Below, in pieces: positions 24,741 through 37,287 of a stretch of DNA of 64,000 nt. The stretch's first letter is position 1. Each line of letters starts with the position of its first letter. The notes beneath the pieces are model-generated. The model was not told the DNA's origin. It saw nothing but the letters and a program-made list of their open reading frames with translations, and ran no database searches. Source of the DNA: Camellia lanceoleosa. Lineage: Eukaryota; Streptophyta; Magnoliopsida; Ericales; Theaceae. A program made the position numbers and the translations under genes. Where the stretch lies: contig CM045758.1 of the NCBI GenBank assembly GCA_025200525.1, forward strand, positions 225,390,667 through 225,454,666, given 5' to 3'.

Positions 24741-25021
24741 TCAATTACCTTTATTACATAATTGACTAATACTAAGTAAATTATGCTTAAGTTCATCAAC
24801 AAGTAAAACATTTTTAATATAAGGGTTAGGAGAAATACTGATGCTACCAATACCGATGATTTTTCCTTTCTTGTTGTTTCCAAAAGTAACAAAACCTCCA
24901 TCTTCGGATGATAGTGTAGTAAAGAAGGATTTATTTCCGGTCATATGTCTGGAACATCCACTATCAAGGTACCACTTTCCTTCTTTAGCTTTGGACTTAA
25001 AGCAAACCTACAAGATGACAA
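24741..25021 (-). pseudogene. copia protease region
   Basis: The conserved DSGCSRHMTG motif, with the protease aspartate in DSG, is followed by GKIIGIGSISI and LLVDELKHNLLSISQLCN. This is the copia protease-to-integrase linker. The frame differs from the gag frame to its right, so a frameshift separates them. Confidence 0.8.
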
Positions 25022-25880
25022 TCAAGTGTTGGTTTTTGGTACCCATAATTTCTTGAGTCCTTCTTGGTTAGTTTTGTTAGATCCCTTAACAATCCAAATC
25101 TTTTTAATTCCCATATTTATATTATTTTTGAAGGGGCACGAAGATATATAATGGTCTTTCTTTTTACAATAATGACAAGTAATATGAGGGTGAGTCATGA
25201 GAGGTGTCTTTTCAAAAATTGTATTAAGATTCTTTTGTTTTTTAATAGGGTCATATCCGATGCCCGCCTTATTGAAAATATATCTTTGATTTCCAAGAAT
25301 CATGTTAAGATTATTTCTACATTTTACAAAATTTTCAAGTGTTTTTGTTAAATCATCAACATTGTTTTGTAAAGCAATTTTCTCATTAGAGATGGTGTCA
25401 AAATCATTTTTCAAAACAATTTTTTCCTTCTTTAATTCTTCTACATTAATAGATAAAGATGCAATAGATTTCTTCAACACATTATTTTTGGCACAAACTT
25501 TTCTAAATTCATCTTGTAGTTCATGGAATGCACTTTCAAGTTTTTCATAAAGAGTAATTACCTCATCTTGAGTAGAGTTTTCATCTTCAAGAGCCATGAG
25601 ACACAAGTTGGCTACTTCATTTTCAATTTCATCACTTGAGCTTTCATCTTCACTTTCTCTACAAGTTGCTACCATGGCCTTCTTGTTTTTTTTGTAGTCT
25701 TTTCCAAAATTTTTTAATTTTGGACAATCCATCTTCATATGTCCAGGATTTTTGCACTCATAGCAAATAATAGACTCTTTCTTGTTATCTTTATTGTACT
25801 TTTTCTTGAAAGGTCTTCTTTTTTCATAATTATTTTTCTTGAAGTGCTTTTTGAGATTTCTACTAGAACAACCCTCATCT
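25022..25880 (-). pseudogene. copia gag C-terminal part with zinc knuckle
   Basis: The minus-strand sequence reads CYECKNPGHMKMDCP, a CCHC zinc knuckle, at about 25730-25780. A 238-residue open frame follows, with a long acidic and coiled-coil-like segment and a second cysteine pair in CHYCKKKDHYISSCP. This resembles gag of SIRE-like copia elements, which often have a long linker after the knuckle. At 25880 the coding sequence is interrupted by a 2.7-kb LTR; the rest of gag is at 28587-29339. Confidence 0.8.
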
Positions 25881-28586
25881 TGTCTTAGTCATATTCATGA
25901 GCATTTATATGATTTTGCCTTATTAAGTTTGTACATGCAGACTTAGATTTGTTTTGCCTTAGTAAAGGTTCTTGTCTTGTCTTGATGCTATCATGCTTTT
26001 CTTAAGTATTGTATGCATGCTTTGTTCATTGCTTGGTGTGTTAAGCCTAGGTCATCTGTATTTGCTGTCTCAAGCCTAGGTCACACCTTTGAACCTCTTA
26101 CACCTAGGTTGATGAACGCCAACACCTAGGACCATCTTGGAACCACCTTGGTTGACCTCCACCGTCACCTAGGCATATTGGCTGAGATGTGCATCACCTA
26201 GGCCGAGGGGTGCATCACCTAGGCCGAGATGTGTATCATCTAGGCCGAGATGTTAATTATCTAGGCATTCGAGACCATGATCCTTGAACTTGGCAACCTT
26301 TTATTCCGGGATTGGTACGACCTAGGCCGAGTTGTGGCACATCTAGGCCAGGTGCACACCTGGGTCAAATGTTATCCTCCCTAGCCGAGATTAGGAAGAC
26401 CTTACTTGCCTGAAGCCTATGTCTTGATCCGGGATCATTTCCTTGTCAGAGTGTCCATGCCATCTTACTTGTTATACACATTTTGTCATACTCTTGTCTT
26501 TTCATTCTGGCACCTTTTTAAGGAGATCCAATCAGATGATACCACGTGTCCCAGTAGTGGTTTAAGCCAGCTAGCAGTGAGGAACCCATATCATTTGCTA
26601 TGTTTTTGCCTTAGAAGAGAGAGAAGCTCTAGGAAGAAGAAGGAGTTCTTAGAGAGAGAACTAGAATTCCAAGCTTGATCTTTAGAGTTTGAACCGTTTG
26701 ATCCGTGTTTTGAGGTTAGATTCTTGATCTACTCTTGTTGTTCTTTATGTTGATCTGATCACATTGCATGATCCAGCATGATTCATAAGCCATGCATTGA
26801 TTTAAAGTTTTGTTTTAGAAAGAGAAAATGATGTTCTTGTGTTCTTCAAGAAAAGCCTTGTTTTGATCCGAAAGTTTGTACCAAGTTCCATGTTTTTGTG
26901 TTTGTCTTCATGAAATCTTCAACTATGGGCACCCAGGTCCATGTTTCTGAACTGATATTATGAAATCTCAGATTTTGAATAAGTAGTTATGATTTTAGCA
27001 TTCATGTTCTTCATGTTCATATTCTTCAAGAGGAAACCCAGATTTCCAGATTTCATTTCCCTAAGTGTGGTCACTGAGACCCACTCTTGCCTAGATCCCA
27101 CACCTAGGCCAAGCATCGTATCTCACCTTGGCCTACCTTGCATGATCACTTGCACCTTAGCCTATCTTGCATACACACCTAGGCTGACTATGGTACACCC
27201 TTGCCGGCACCTTGTAACATCTTGGCAGACAGCCGCACACCTAGGCCTAGGAGACCACACCTCGGCCAAGAGGTGTGGGACCTCGGCCAAGACTTCCTGA
27301 GTTCACCTAGCTAGGCCATTTTGGCCTAGATTATCTATGTGCATCCATTTCGAGACTTGGTTGGTACTCAGTATGCTTTTCCAAGAAGAAAAACTGTGTT
27401 TTGACTCCCAGCACATGTTTTGCTTTGTCTTGACGTGGTTTTGGAAAGAAGTGCTGAGATCATTTTCATTCATGTAGAGCTTGTTTTGAGAGTGCATTGC
27501 ACAATCATCTTTGAGCATTCCTTCTTATCTTCTTAAAATGCATTCATTAGGCTTTGCTATATAATTGTAGGTCTTGGATTCTTGCCTTAAGCCCTACATC
27601 TGAAGAACTATTATGAGTGATATTTTTAATAAAGCTATGTTATAATATTTTGATAAAGTTTTGCTTTGTTTCATTTTGGAAAAACATTTGCTCAAGTATG
27701 AATGATTATCCATTAACTTTTGTATCAAGTATTATGTTTGTTTTGATGACATTCTTGGAAGGTCCTTTCGTGCTAGGGGACGTTAAGCCTATGTAGCACC
27801 TATATTTGAGATATCTCTTTGCCATCGACGATCATATACGGATGGTACCACCGACGGTCTTGTACGGGTGGGTTACGTTTTGCCATCGACGGTTTTCCGG
27901 GTGGGTTGTCTAACCAATTCCAAGTCGGCCACTGATAGTCGTGAGCGGGTGTGCTTCGATTCCGGGTCGGTTATTCCTTTGTTTTGTCATAAGTGTCATC
28001 CTTTGTATTATGTAGATGTTATTAAACATCCCAAGATGCTTTGAAAGACTTTGATTGATGAACTTGATTCATCCCATGTTTTGTTACAAGTTATGATATG
28101 TATTGTTTTGATAAAGATTTCGAATATCGTTCATTCAAACCTTTATTATTTATATCATTCACTGAGTATCCAAGCTCACCCTCCCCTTTATATATATGTA
28201 GGTGATTAGTAAGAAGGTGATGTCGACTAAGCTTTGTTTGGAAGATGTTTTGATTCATGTTTTGCTAGCATCTTGAAGATTATGCTCTTTGGTTTTATAG
28301 TTCATTTCTTTTGTATGTTTGGCTTGAGAAAGTTTTTGATTAAGATGTAATATGTACCTTATGTTGTTTTGTATGCAAGTTGTAAAACCATGTTAAGATG
28401 TATGTCATCTCATTTGATCTATACACAGCTCTTATGGACTACTTAGATTTAAATTTATTGCTTCCACACATATAAGCCCCATATGTATACTCTGGTTGTA
28501 TGAAACTTTGTAAGTTGGCATTTGATAATTTTGGATTACTGGCCATCATGGCACCATTCTACTAGGGGCGGAATGGGGTCGTGACA
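25881..28586 (+). mobile_element. solo or truncated LTR of a Gypsy family (family B), inside copia gag
   Basis: The block ends GGGGTCGTGACA. Before that it has a CTTTATATATATGTAGGTGA segment and an ACAGCTCTTATGGACT...TTGCTTCC segment. These landmarks occur in the same order in the other long LTRs here. It separates two halves of one copia gag frame, so it is an insertion. The left end (TGTCTTAGTC) fits TG but not the usual TGTAATAACC start, and the flanks (CATCT, TTTAC) are not a duplication. The left end may therefore be truncated. Around 26040-27320 about a dozen CCTAGG or near-CCTAGG motifs are clustered. Confidence 0.65.
26040..27320. repeat. clustered CCTAGGC-type short repeats within LTR
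   Basis: The palindrome CCTAGG recurs in phrases such as CATCACCTAGGCCGAG and CACACCTAGGCC at irregular spacing. It occupies the part of the LTR where other LTRs in this window carry CTCGAGCG clusters. Confidence 0.75.
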
Positions 28587-29339
28587 TTTACTAAACATGG
28601 CATAGTTTTCATCCTCACTAGAGTTTTCATGTTCTTCTTCATTTGATGAGGCTTTGAATGCAATTCTACTTTTCTTTTTGTTTTCAACATCCTCATGTCC
28701 TTTCATGGTGATCTCATGAGTCATAAGGGAACCCATAAGCTTATCCAATCCAAGTGTGGAGAGATTTTTGGCTTCTATAATGGTCGTGACTTTTGCTTCC
28801 CAATTCTTTGGTAAATACCTAAGAATTTTTCTTACAAACTCACTGTTAGTATAAGTTTTGCCAAGAGATTTCTAAGAGTTTACAATTTCAATAAATCTAG
28901 TAAACATACTTGAAATAGATTCATCAGAATTCATTTTAAACAATTCATAACTATGAACAAGCATATCAATACGAGATTCCTTCACTTGGTTTGTACCTTC
29001 ATACGTTACCTCAAGTTTGTCCCAAATTTCTTTTGCCGAATCACAACTTGAAATTCTATTATACTCCTTAGAGTCTAATCCACAAATAAAGGTGAGTTTG
29101 GCTTTAGCATTGGCTTGCAATAATTTATGATCTCTCTCATCACATTCATCTTCAGTTTTAAGTACACTAATATTGTCTACTAATTTGGTAGGAATTGTTT
29201 GATCTTTAGTGACAATAATCCACATGGCATAATCAGTGGCTTATAGGTATATGATCATCTTATCCTTTCAATGACTATAGTTGTTTCTGTCAAATAATGA
29301 TAGCCTATTTGTAGCTTGTCCTTCAGCTAAGGTTGCCAT
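28587..29339 (-). pseudogene. copia gag N-terminal part, broken by stops
   Basis: The minus-strand ATG at 29339 opens MATLAEGQATNRLSLFD. Stops interrupt within the next 35 codons (a TGA where a tryptophan is expected, and a TAA). The open part at 28872-29225 contains MWIIVTKDQ, LTFICGLDSKEYNRISSCDS and the hallmark AKEIWDKLEVTYEGT. Then come FELFKM-like and SMFTRFIEIVNS segments, typical copia gag (UBN2-like). It continues with RYLPKNWEAKVTTI and LMGSLMTHE to 28587, where the family B LTR interrupts. Confidence 0.85.
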
Positions 29340-29381
29340 GGATCGAAACTCTCAGATGGTTAAATCTAAAACAAGAGTCTA

Positions 29382-29395
29382 GGTTCTGATACCAA
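29382..29395 (-). other. copia primer-binding site
   Basis: On the minus strand TTGGTATCAGAACC lies one base downstream of the LTR end. TGGTATCAGA is the standard plant primer-binding sequence, complementary to initiator methionine tRNA. Confidence 0.85.
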
Positions 29396-29396
29396 T

Positions 29397-30498
29397 TGTT
29401 ACCCAAAAAACAACGTAAGAAGGCGGTGAATTAGGTTTTTACAAATAAAAATAATAATACCCTAATAAAAATTATGACTAGCACAATAGATAAATATAGT
29501 TAATGAAATAAAAATAATTAAAACAAGTGTTCTAACAACTATGTCAATTAATGATTTTAGTACAGTGAAAATGTGAAATATAGCTATGGTAATTTAAATA
29601 AAATAAAGAGATAAGAAAGAGAGAGACAAACAAATTTATAGTGGTTCGGCTTTAACTCGACCTACGTCCATTCTTCAACCTTCACTTGAGATTTTTCACT
29701 ATACTCTAGCTTCACAGGGTGCTAGCAACCTTTTCACAGATGGAGCAATCCTCCACAAATTTTACACAGACTTTCTAAGTCAAGAACACTTGAGTGTACT
29801 ACACTCTTACAAGGTTGAAAAGAAGGTGTTTTTACTTTCACAGAAAGTTACAAGAATTCTCTCTCAAAAATATATATAAAAATAAAGCTCTGGTTTTTCT
29901 GTAAATCTCACACAAGAAAGATGGGTTTAAAGTTATACGTTTCAGTGTATAATTTCATAAAGAGGATGTAAACAAAGAATATTTTCTGGTTTTTTTTTTT
30001 TGTAACTTGTTTACATTAGAGGTTTTGGTATATATAATGAAACTTATAACCGTTTATAGCTGTTGTATTCATTTGAATATCTTTCACTCCATCATTACTA
30101 ATTTGAATATCTTTCATTTGAACCATTTGATCTGCTGCTGTACTAGGCTGTTTGAACCTCTGTTTTGGGTTGTTTGAACCTCTGGTTTGAGCATTATTTT
30201 TGGGTTGAAATGAAGTCCTGATTTAAGCAAATATTAAATACATTCAAACAATATTTAGGATAAAAGTTTAAGTGAGAAATAATGGGACAAAATAAATTTT
30301 GATTCTATTTTTCTCTTCAAAATAAATTAAAACATAATTAAATAAATCATCAAAATAAATTTTGGATTCTATTTTTCTTTTTCAAATAAATTAAAATATA
30401 ATTAAATAAATTATTAAAATAAATTTTGGATTCTATTTTTATCTTTCAAATAAATTAAAATATAATTAAATAAATCATTAAAATAAATAAGTCTAACA
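29397..30498 (-). mobile_element. copia 5' LTR, 1.1 kb
   Basis: On the minus strand it starts TGTTAGACTTATTT and ends TTGGGTAACA, next to the primer-binding site. It serves the copia gag/pol pieces at 28587-29339, 23511-25880 and 16441-17195. No matching 3' LTR was found to the left of 16441, so the element is incomplete. Confidence 0.7.
30289..30490. repeat. three tandem copies of an AT-rich unit of about 64 bp
   Basis: Each unit carries AATAAATTTTGGATTCTATT, then CAAATAAATTAAAATATAAT. The array sits at the start of the copia 5' LTR in element orientation. Confidence 0.8.
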
Positions 30499-30530
30499 AA
30501 TAATAATAATAATAATAATAATAATAATTC
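30499..30530. repeat. (AAT)n microsatellite
   Basis: About ten AAT units immediately follow the outer LTR end. Confidence 0.9.
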
Positions 30531-30531
30531 A

Positions 30532-30938
30532 TGTGTTTGGTTTTAGTTTTTTTAATTTAATTTTTTGAAAACTGAATTTTTTGTTTTTTGTATTTTTTAT
30601 TTTTAATGAATATTATTTAAATTTTAAGTAATTTTTTTACTTTTTTAGATGTACTTTACTTAGATGTATCTAAATAGTAAAATATTTGTAAAAAAATATT
30701 TTAAAAAATTAATAAATACACAAAAATATGAAAAATGTACTAAATTTTTTTTTTTGTATTTTTTTTGGTATTTAGTGTATTTTTAAAATATTTTTTTACA
30801 AATATTATACTTTTTAAGTGTATTTATGTTAGGTGTGTCTAAAATTTTTTAAAAAAATGCTTAAGAAAATATTAAAATATGGAAAATAAAAAAGTAAAAT
30901 TTTCTGAAAACTATTTTTTGAAAACCGGAACCAAACAA
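30532..30938. mobile_element. AT-rich MITE, TGTGTTTGRTT family (copy 2)
   Basis: Left end TGTGTTTGGTTTTAG...TTTTTTGAAAACTGAA; right end CTATTTTTTGAAAACCGGAA then CCAAACAAGC. The end pattern and TTTTTAGATGTACTTTA-like interior match 7339-7768. Confidence 0.5.
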
Positions 30939-30949
30939 GCTGAATAATT

Positions 30950-31740
30950 TTTAAATGAACTAACTTACATTATTTTTCACAAATATTAAATAATATCACC
31001 ACAAGAATCTAAAACGAATTGCAAATAGGTTTGGCTTAGGCTTGATTTTTGTGAATTATTTGATAAAGAGGAATTAAATTAAATAATATAATTCCTTTAT
31101 AAATTTTCTCAATTCATTTGTGCACCATCACACAGAGACATTAGAGGGGGCTTCAACTAAAAAAATGAGTAATTTCATTTTAGAGTATATTTAAAAAAAT
31201 ATTTACAGATTAATAATAAATTTTATACATATTAAAAAGTAGAATTATAAATTTTATCATACATTTTAATTAATTTTTAGAAAAATCTCGGACATGTTAT
31301 TTTTTCTTAAAAAAAATTACATAGGCCACCTGTCAAAGCTTTGTATCCTTTGTTTCATATTTATATAGGTAATTGTTGACAATAATGTGTAGATGGGTGG
31401 TGGTACAATAACCACGGTGATATTGGGAGATAAATGAAAGAAAAGAAGAAAATGCAGATAAATTAATAAAATTATTTTTAAAATGATATATAAAAAGGCC
31501 ATAGTATCCTTTTGTGTGTAAAAGAAATTAAATTGACGGTTGTGATTAATATATTTTTAAAATTAAAGTTTTAGTTTTAATTTAAGGTATGAGTCAAATA
31601 TTAAAGTTTAATTTGTAATAGGATTAAATTTTGATGTTATTTATTAAGTAGTTTTTCCCAACTTATTTCCTTAGCGGTTATTCTTACCCCAGCAAAACAA
31701 ATATAATCTTAGAGTATCTCTAATGGTTTGCTATAACAAC
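30950..31740. other. intergenic AT-rich DNA, no gene found
   Basis: The only notable open frame is a 61-codon minus frame of hydrophobic low-complexity residues, which I do not accept as a gene. Confidence 0.5.
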
Positions 31741-31743
31741 TAG

Positions 31744-32191
31744 GGGTCTATGCAGTGCGATTCGGGTGATTTGAAAGTAATATTATAAATCGAATGGTAG
31801 ATTAACGGATTGACAAATTACGATTTTAGCGGTTTTGGATAGATTGACGGATTGAAAAATATTCTAACAAATTATCAAGTATTTACATAATATATAATAT
31901 TAATTTATATAATATTTTCATATATATAACACAAACTAATTTTATATAATATTTTTCATATATATAACTACTAATTTGTAATAAATTCCATATATTAAAT
32001 CTCTCACACTCATTTTTATTTTGATATTTCATTATAGATTAAAAAATATATATGTATTAATTATAGCCGAGCGGAGTGGAGCGGTTTCAAAGGCGGATTA
32101 TAAATTTTAAAATTTAAACTGCGGTTAGTGGATAGAGCGGTGCAGATCGATGCGGTTTTAATAGATTCGACAGTATTTTGCACAGCTCTAA
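31744..32191. mobile_element. hAT-type MITE, 448 bp
   Basis: The ends are TAGGGGTCTATGCA on the left and TTTTGCACAGCTCTA on the right, imperfect inverted repeats of the TAGRGNTGTGCA type. The 8-bp flanks are ATAACAAC and ACAACAAC, one mismatch, as expected for hAT elements. The interior has GATTAACGGATTGAC and GCGGTTTTGG phrases. No coding capacity. Confidence 0.65.
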
Positions 32192-33110
32192 CAACAACTG
32201 CAAAAGCCAAAATATGACAGCTTAGATTGATTTGGATTCTCCAATGGCATGCCATAGCAGTTGTCAAATTTGGTATAAGTTTTGGCAAATGTCAAATCTA
32301 TTAGTTCAGTCAAAACCAACTGATTTCCTTCATTCATTTCCTCTTTCCCGTTCTCTTCCTTTCCTAGAAAAATCTCCCAAAAGCAGATTAATTATTATTT
32401 TTATTTAAAATGAAATTCACCACAAAAATAAATAAATAAATAAACATAAATCACCAACAAACCCTTCAATTTTATTTTATTTTTACTTTTTTAAAAACAA
32501 ATTTCACCAAATTTTTGTTAAATGTCATAATCTTGGTTGAGATTGTGCCAAAATGACTTTGCATCATTGAAACACTATTATTATAATTTGATAATTTACT
32601 GTTGTAGCATGTCAAATTATAATTTCGATAATGCTATAATAACAATTATCATTAGAGATGTTCTTACTCAGGTGATATCTTTTTTTGTCAAACAAAAAAG
32701 GGAAAGACTATAATACACATCACACATACTTGATATTGAGATCTCTTTTGGCAACCCAAAAAAAAGTTACATTCTTTTCTTTTGTTTTTAGTAATTTTTA
32801 AAAAAAATTATGTCACATTTTTTTACTTTATTAGTCCGTCTTTTTCGAGACAAATTTGAGAAATATAATTTTTTGGAAATTTCAAAAAAAAAAAAGAGAA
32901 GTTAAAATAAGTCCAAAAAAAAAAACTTATTTTCGGTTATTTTTATCTTTTAAATTTTTTTTAGCATTTTTTCAAAAAATTAAATCAAGAAACTTAATTT
33001 TTTTTAAAAAAAATCAATAAAAAACGAAATAAGCACAAAAAAAAAAAAAAAAAAAAAAAATTAAATTCCCAAACAACTCTAAGTGGGAAAGTTATTTGCT
33101 CTGCTGACAC
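32192..33110. other. intergenic AT-rich DNA, no gene found
   Basis: AT-rich with poly(A) near 33040-33060. Nothing recognisable. Confidence 0.5.
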
Positions 33111-33219
33111 TAGGGATGGCCACGAGGCGGGTTTGCCATTCCCCGCCTTGGTTCCCGCTGACAAATCTACCCCCGCCCCTGTTATGGGTGGAATTTTTCA
33201 ATCCTACCCTTACAGATAC

Positions 33220-35577
33220 TGTAATAACCCCGACCCTGATTAACGCTAAATGGAACTTAATTAAGCCTAATAATAATTAAAAGGAAATTAGGGACTAATT
33301 TACATATGCATTGCATAAATTATATGTTTTTATCTGTTCGGTGTTGAAATATCTATTCGTGTTCAAAACTTTAATTCGCAAATCGGAAGCCTTATCGGCA
33401 CCCGATTTCGAAATCGATTGGAGTTTTAGACTAGTTAGATTTTATGTAAATTTATGGTATGTTCAATTAAAATTCGATTTGGAATGTTTAAAACTGATTA
33501 ACTAACATTTTAATAATGAACCTAGCTTAATTACAAAATTGCCATTGAGTGGCCATTGTTTAATCTTATTCTTGAGTTTCATACACTTAAACAAAACATC
33601 TTCCTTCAGCCTATTTTGAGTCCTCAACCAACATTAGAGAGAGAGGGGGAATTGAGAGGGATTTTGGCTACAATTTGAAGATCTTGAGGAAATTGAAGTA
33701 TATGTTGGCAAATTGAACTTCAAGGCTAGTAATTCAAGACTTAGGTATGAAAATTCAATCTCTCATTGTTGTATTTAAGATGGTTCTTGCATAATAGATG
33801 GTCCATTTAAGGGTGGAGTTTAGAAATTGGTTCTAGATGTTGAATTAGAACTTAGCTCATGCATGCATGCACTTGTTCTTAGATTTTGAGGTTGTTCTTC
33901 ATGAAGATTTGCATGCATGTTCATTTCCTAAGAATTATCCATGTATTCATCATGTTTTTCCACCAAATTGGCCATTTGATCATTGTTTGGAGCTTTGGAA
34001 TGAAATTAAACTCATGCATGTGTGTTTGAACATTGTTCTTGAAAATTTATGGAAATGGTGCTCAAATTGACTCACCCTTGGCCCTTGAATTTACAAATTG
34101 GCTTTTGAAACTTGATATACTATGAGTTTGAAATGTTTTTCGTAATTTGGGCCCAAGGGTCGAGCATAGAGGGTAGAATGCTTGGTTTGAGTGGGAAGGC
34201 AACTGAAATTCAGTTGGCTTCTTCCTCGAGCGAGCGATTCCTCGCCGAGCGACCAACGTTACTCGAGCCACGCCGGCGAAGGATTGGTGGCTCGAGCGTA
34301 AATTCAAGCATCCAAACTTTTCTTTGTTTCATCGCACCGCTCGGCGAAGGATTGTTCGCTCGAGCGAAGCCTTTGATTTTGGAAGCTCGCTCGAGCGAAG
34401 GAAGGCTCGCTCGAACGAGGCCCCTGTTTTCAGCAACTTTTGAAAAACATTTTCTAAGGCATTTTTACACCCCTATTCCATCCTAGGCATTCCTAGGCCA
34501 TGCTTAAGGCTCCATACTAAGGGTAAGGGGTTAGATACACACTTAGAATCATGGATGTGAGCTTTGTACAATTGAAGTGCATGTTTCAAAGTGTGTACCC
34601 GTAATGTGTTATGTAGGTCACGTGCCGCGATCTGTTGACCCTTTGACTTCGTCTACTTGTATCAACGCCCACTGTGAGTAATAACTTTGTAAAGTTATGT
34701 TCAATGTTATGTATTTTCAGTATACTATGATACGAAATGATTGGTTCTTTGAAAAGCTATGATATGTTGGAAATGAATGAATGATTGTCCAAGATTCTGA
34801 AAGTTAACCGTGGCATCCTTAGCACTACATGATATGCGTCCCTTTATGGGTCATCAGGTCCCTTTATGGGTCATCAGAACGTCTCTGTGCACATGAGTCA
34901 TCAGAAAGCCTTCAAGGCTGTCCCTTTATGGGTCATCAGGTCCCTTTATGGGTCATCAGATTTGTGAATGCTATTGGATGTACCACGTATGATTATGTTA
35001 CAAACCTGATTATGGAAATGATGTTGTACAAGTACATGAATCTGTTTTGATACGAATTTGAACATGAACATGATTATGTTTCTGATATGAACTCTGATTT
35101 CTAATTCTGTGATGGACATCATTCATTAAACCCCTTTACTCTGTTATTATTCACTGGGCTTTCGCTCACAGTTTATATTATATATGTAGGTGAGCCAGCA
35201 CAAGACCCTGGCCAGAGTTGAGGGCCCTCTGTTTCGTTTTGTTTTGGTCAAGCCACCTGTTGCGCCTCCCGAGGAGGTTCCGCTTGAAGCCTGATGTTTA
35301 GGCAGTTTTGCACTTCATGCTAGTCGATGGTTGTGTTTTTGTAAAGTCAGATCTTGGGAGTACTTGATGTAAATATTTTGTACATATGGGTGTATCTGAC
35401 TAGCATGTTTATGTATATAAATAATTTTTAAATTTACTGTTCCATGTATGTCGTCACAGCTCATTGGACCTTGTTTATTTTACATTATTGCTTCCGTAGC
35501 CCCTTAATATTTGTTAATGTCATTAGAGGCTGTAGGTAATCCACGGATTACTGGCCGGTTACGTCGCGGTCGTGACA
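33220..35577 (+). repeat. 5' LTR of the Gypsy element
   Basis: 2358 bp. It contains a CTCGAGCG-rich cluster (34220-34410), a 20-bp tandem repeat (34838-34967) and a TTATATTATATATGTAGGTGAG segment near 35175. Compared with the 3' LTR it lacks about 25 bp just before its end. Confidence 0.92.
34838..34967 (+). repeat. 20-bp tandem repeat in 5' LTR
   Basis: The unit GTCCCTTTATGGGTCATCAG occurs in two pairs separated by a diverged copy containing CACATGAGTCATCAG. Confidence 0.9.
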
Positions 35578-35580
35578 GAG

Positions 35581-35592
35581 TGGTATCAGAAC
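35581..35592 (+). other. Gypsy primer-binding site
   Basis: TGGTATCAGAAC starts three bases after the LTR terminal CA. It matches the 3' end of initiator methionine tRNA. Confidence 0.9.
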
Positions 35593-35759
35593 ACGAGTTG
35601 TACCGCACACACAGGTCCATATGAGTTTAGGATGTCCTAGTAAGAATTAGGGGCATTCCATTTGCATGTGTGAGTGTGTGGTAATGCGACTGAATATTAA
35701 AACTAAATGTACACTTGAATATACCTATGCTTAATATCCTTTAATGTCTGTATAGTAAA

Positions 35760-37004
35760 ATGGAGAACTCAGGGGGAAGTGGTGAAAGTGAATCATCTGA
35801 GGCTCGCATGAGCCGAATGGAACAGATGTTGGCAGCATTGACTGAGACCCTAACACAGCAACAAAGGCAACAGCCTTTACCTCCTCCACTTCCACCGGTA
35901 CAAGTTGAGGCAGATAACAATGACATCATAAATCTGACACAGAAATTCATGAAGATGAAACCGCCGACATTTTATGGTGGGATTGAGCTCCTGAAGGCAG
36001 AAACATGGTTGCTTGAGATGGAGAAGTTGTATGAGGTGTTCCCTTGTTCTGAAACTTAGAGAGTTTTGTTGGCTACCTACACACTGAAAGATGAAGCTCG
36101 CAGGTGGTAGTTACTGATTCGAAATGGTCACGAAAATATGACATGGACCCAGTTCAACGCAATCTTTTATGATAAGTATTTTCCCCAGTGCTTTCGAAAC
36201 CGAAAAGTCTCAGAATTTCAGGAACTTAAACAGGGCAAGATGTCTGTAGCCCAGTATGAGGCCAAGTTCACTGAGCTAGCCAGGTTTGCTCCCCATATGG
36301 TGGACACAGAAGACAAGAAGGCCCGCAAGTTTGAGGATGGATTGGATCTGGACATACTAGATAGGGTGAGAGTTCTGAATCTACCCACATATGTGAGCGT
36401 TTTGGATAGGGCATTAATGGCAGAATCCATTCTAGCAGCAAAGAAACAAACTTCCGCTCCACGGACTGAGTGGACAGGGAAAAGATCGGGAAACAGCTTC
36501 AAAAAGGGTCGTTCATTTTACGGAAATAAGAAACAGAACATAGGGTCATACAGCAACTCAAGCCAGAATAGTGGTACCACACCGACCTGTCCGGAGTATG
36601 GTAAGAGACACAAGGGAACTTGTTATCGAACTTTGGGCGTCTGTTTTAGATGTGGGAAACCCAGTCATATGATGAAGGATTGTCCCGTCAGGTTCGAAAA
36701 CGCCAACCATCTCGCGGCAAGTTCAGCTGGGTCCGCTTCTACGGCCAAACCAAATGCAAAAGCAAATGCCGGGAAAGAACCTCTAAAACAAGGTCGAGTA
36801 TTCGCTCTAGTGCCCGGTGACGTACCAAACACCTATACTGTGGTGTCAGGTACACTTTCTATATGTTCTCAATATGCATGTGTGTTGATAGATTCTGGTT
36901 CTACGCATTCTTTCGTGTCGCATGCTTTTTCTCAGAAATTGACTAGGCCACTAGAACATATGACATGTGTATTATCAGATTCACACCTTATGGGGATTCT
37001 ATGA
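35760..37004 (+). pseudogene. Gypsy gag and aspartic protease, broken
   Basis: The ATG at 35760 begins MENSGGSGESESSEARMSRM. Two TAG codons interrupt the same frame, at 36057-36059 and 36108-36110; the second replaces a tryptophan of the RRWW-type motif. The frame resumes with WTQFNAIFYDKYFPQC, then KARKFEDGLDLDILDRV. A CCHC zinc knuckle, CFRCGKPSHMMKDCP, follows near 36640-36690. The retroviral-type protease active site reads LIDSGSTHSFVS near 36885. The frame shifts near 36980, and the rest of protease (KDDVVVGDMMLYVDLLPLDI, FDCIMGMDWL) lies in the next frame up to 37200. Its organisation matches the gag at 59675-60751, but the two clearly belong to different families. Confidence 0.9.
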
Positions 37005-37200
37005 TGTGTACTCATGTTTATCCAAAGATGATGTTGTGGTTGGTGATATGATGTTGTATGTGGATTTATTGCCATTGGACATTCATCATTTTGATTGCAT
37101 TATGGGGATGGACTGGTTGACTAAGTACTGTGCTACTATTGATTGTGTGAACAAAACTGTGGTGTTTAGACCGCCAGGTATGCCTCGAATTTACCTTTAG
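36967..37200 (+). pseudogene. Gypsy protease C-terminal part, frame-shifted
   Basis: Continues the protease after the shift near 36980, with DIHHFDCIMGMDWLTKYCAT and VVFRPPG. It stops at 37198-37200. Between here and 37288 all frames have stops. Confidence 0.8.
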
Positions 37201-37287
37201 AGGAAATGGGTAGTCCCCCATACTTAATTTCGCTATGAAAGTCAGAAACTACTTAGGAAGGGTTGTAGGGGTTATCTGTGTTACATA

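Noticed and set aside
34112..34486. 124-codon + strand frame in the Gypsy LTR.
   Set aside because: Produced by the repetitive CTCGAGCG cluster. The equivalent region in the partner LTR has different frames and stops.
34838..34967. Regular 20-bp repeats as a CRISPR-like array.
   Set aside because: The units are directly adjacent without unique spacers and lie inside a plant LTR.
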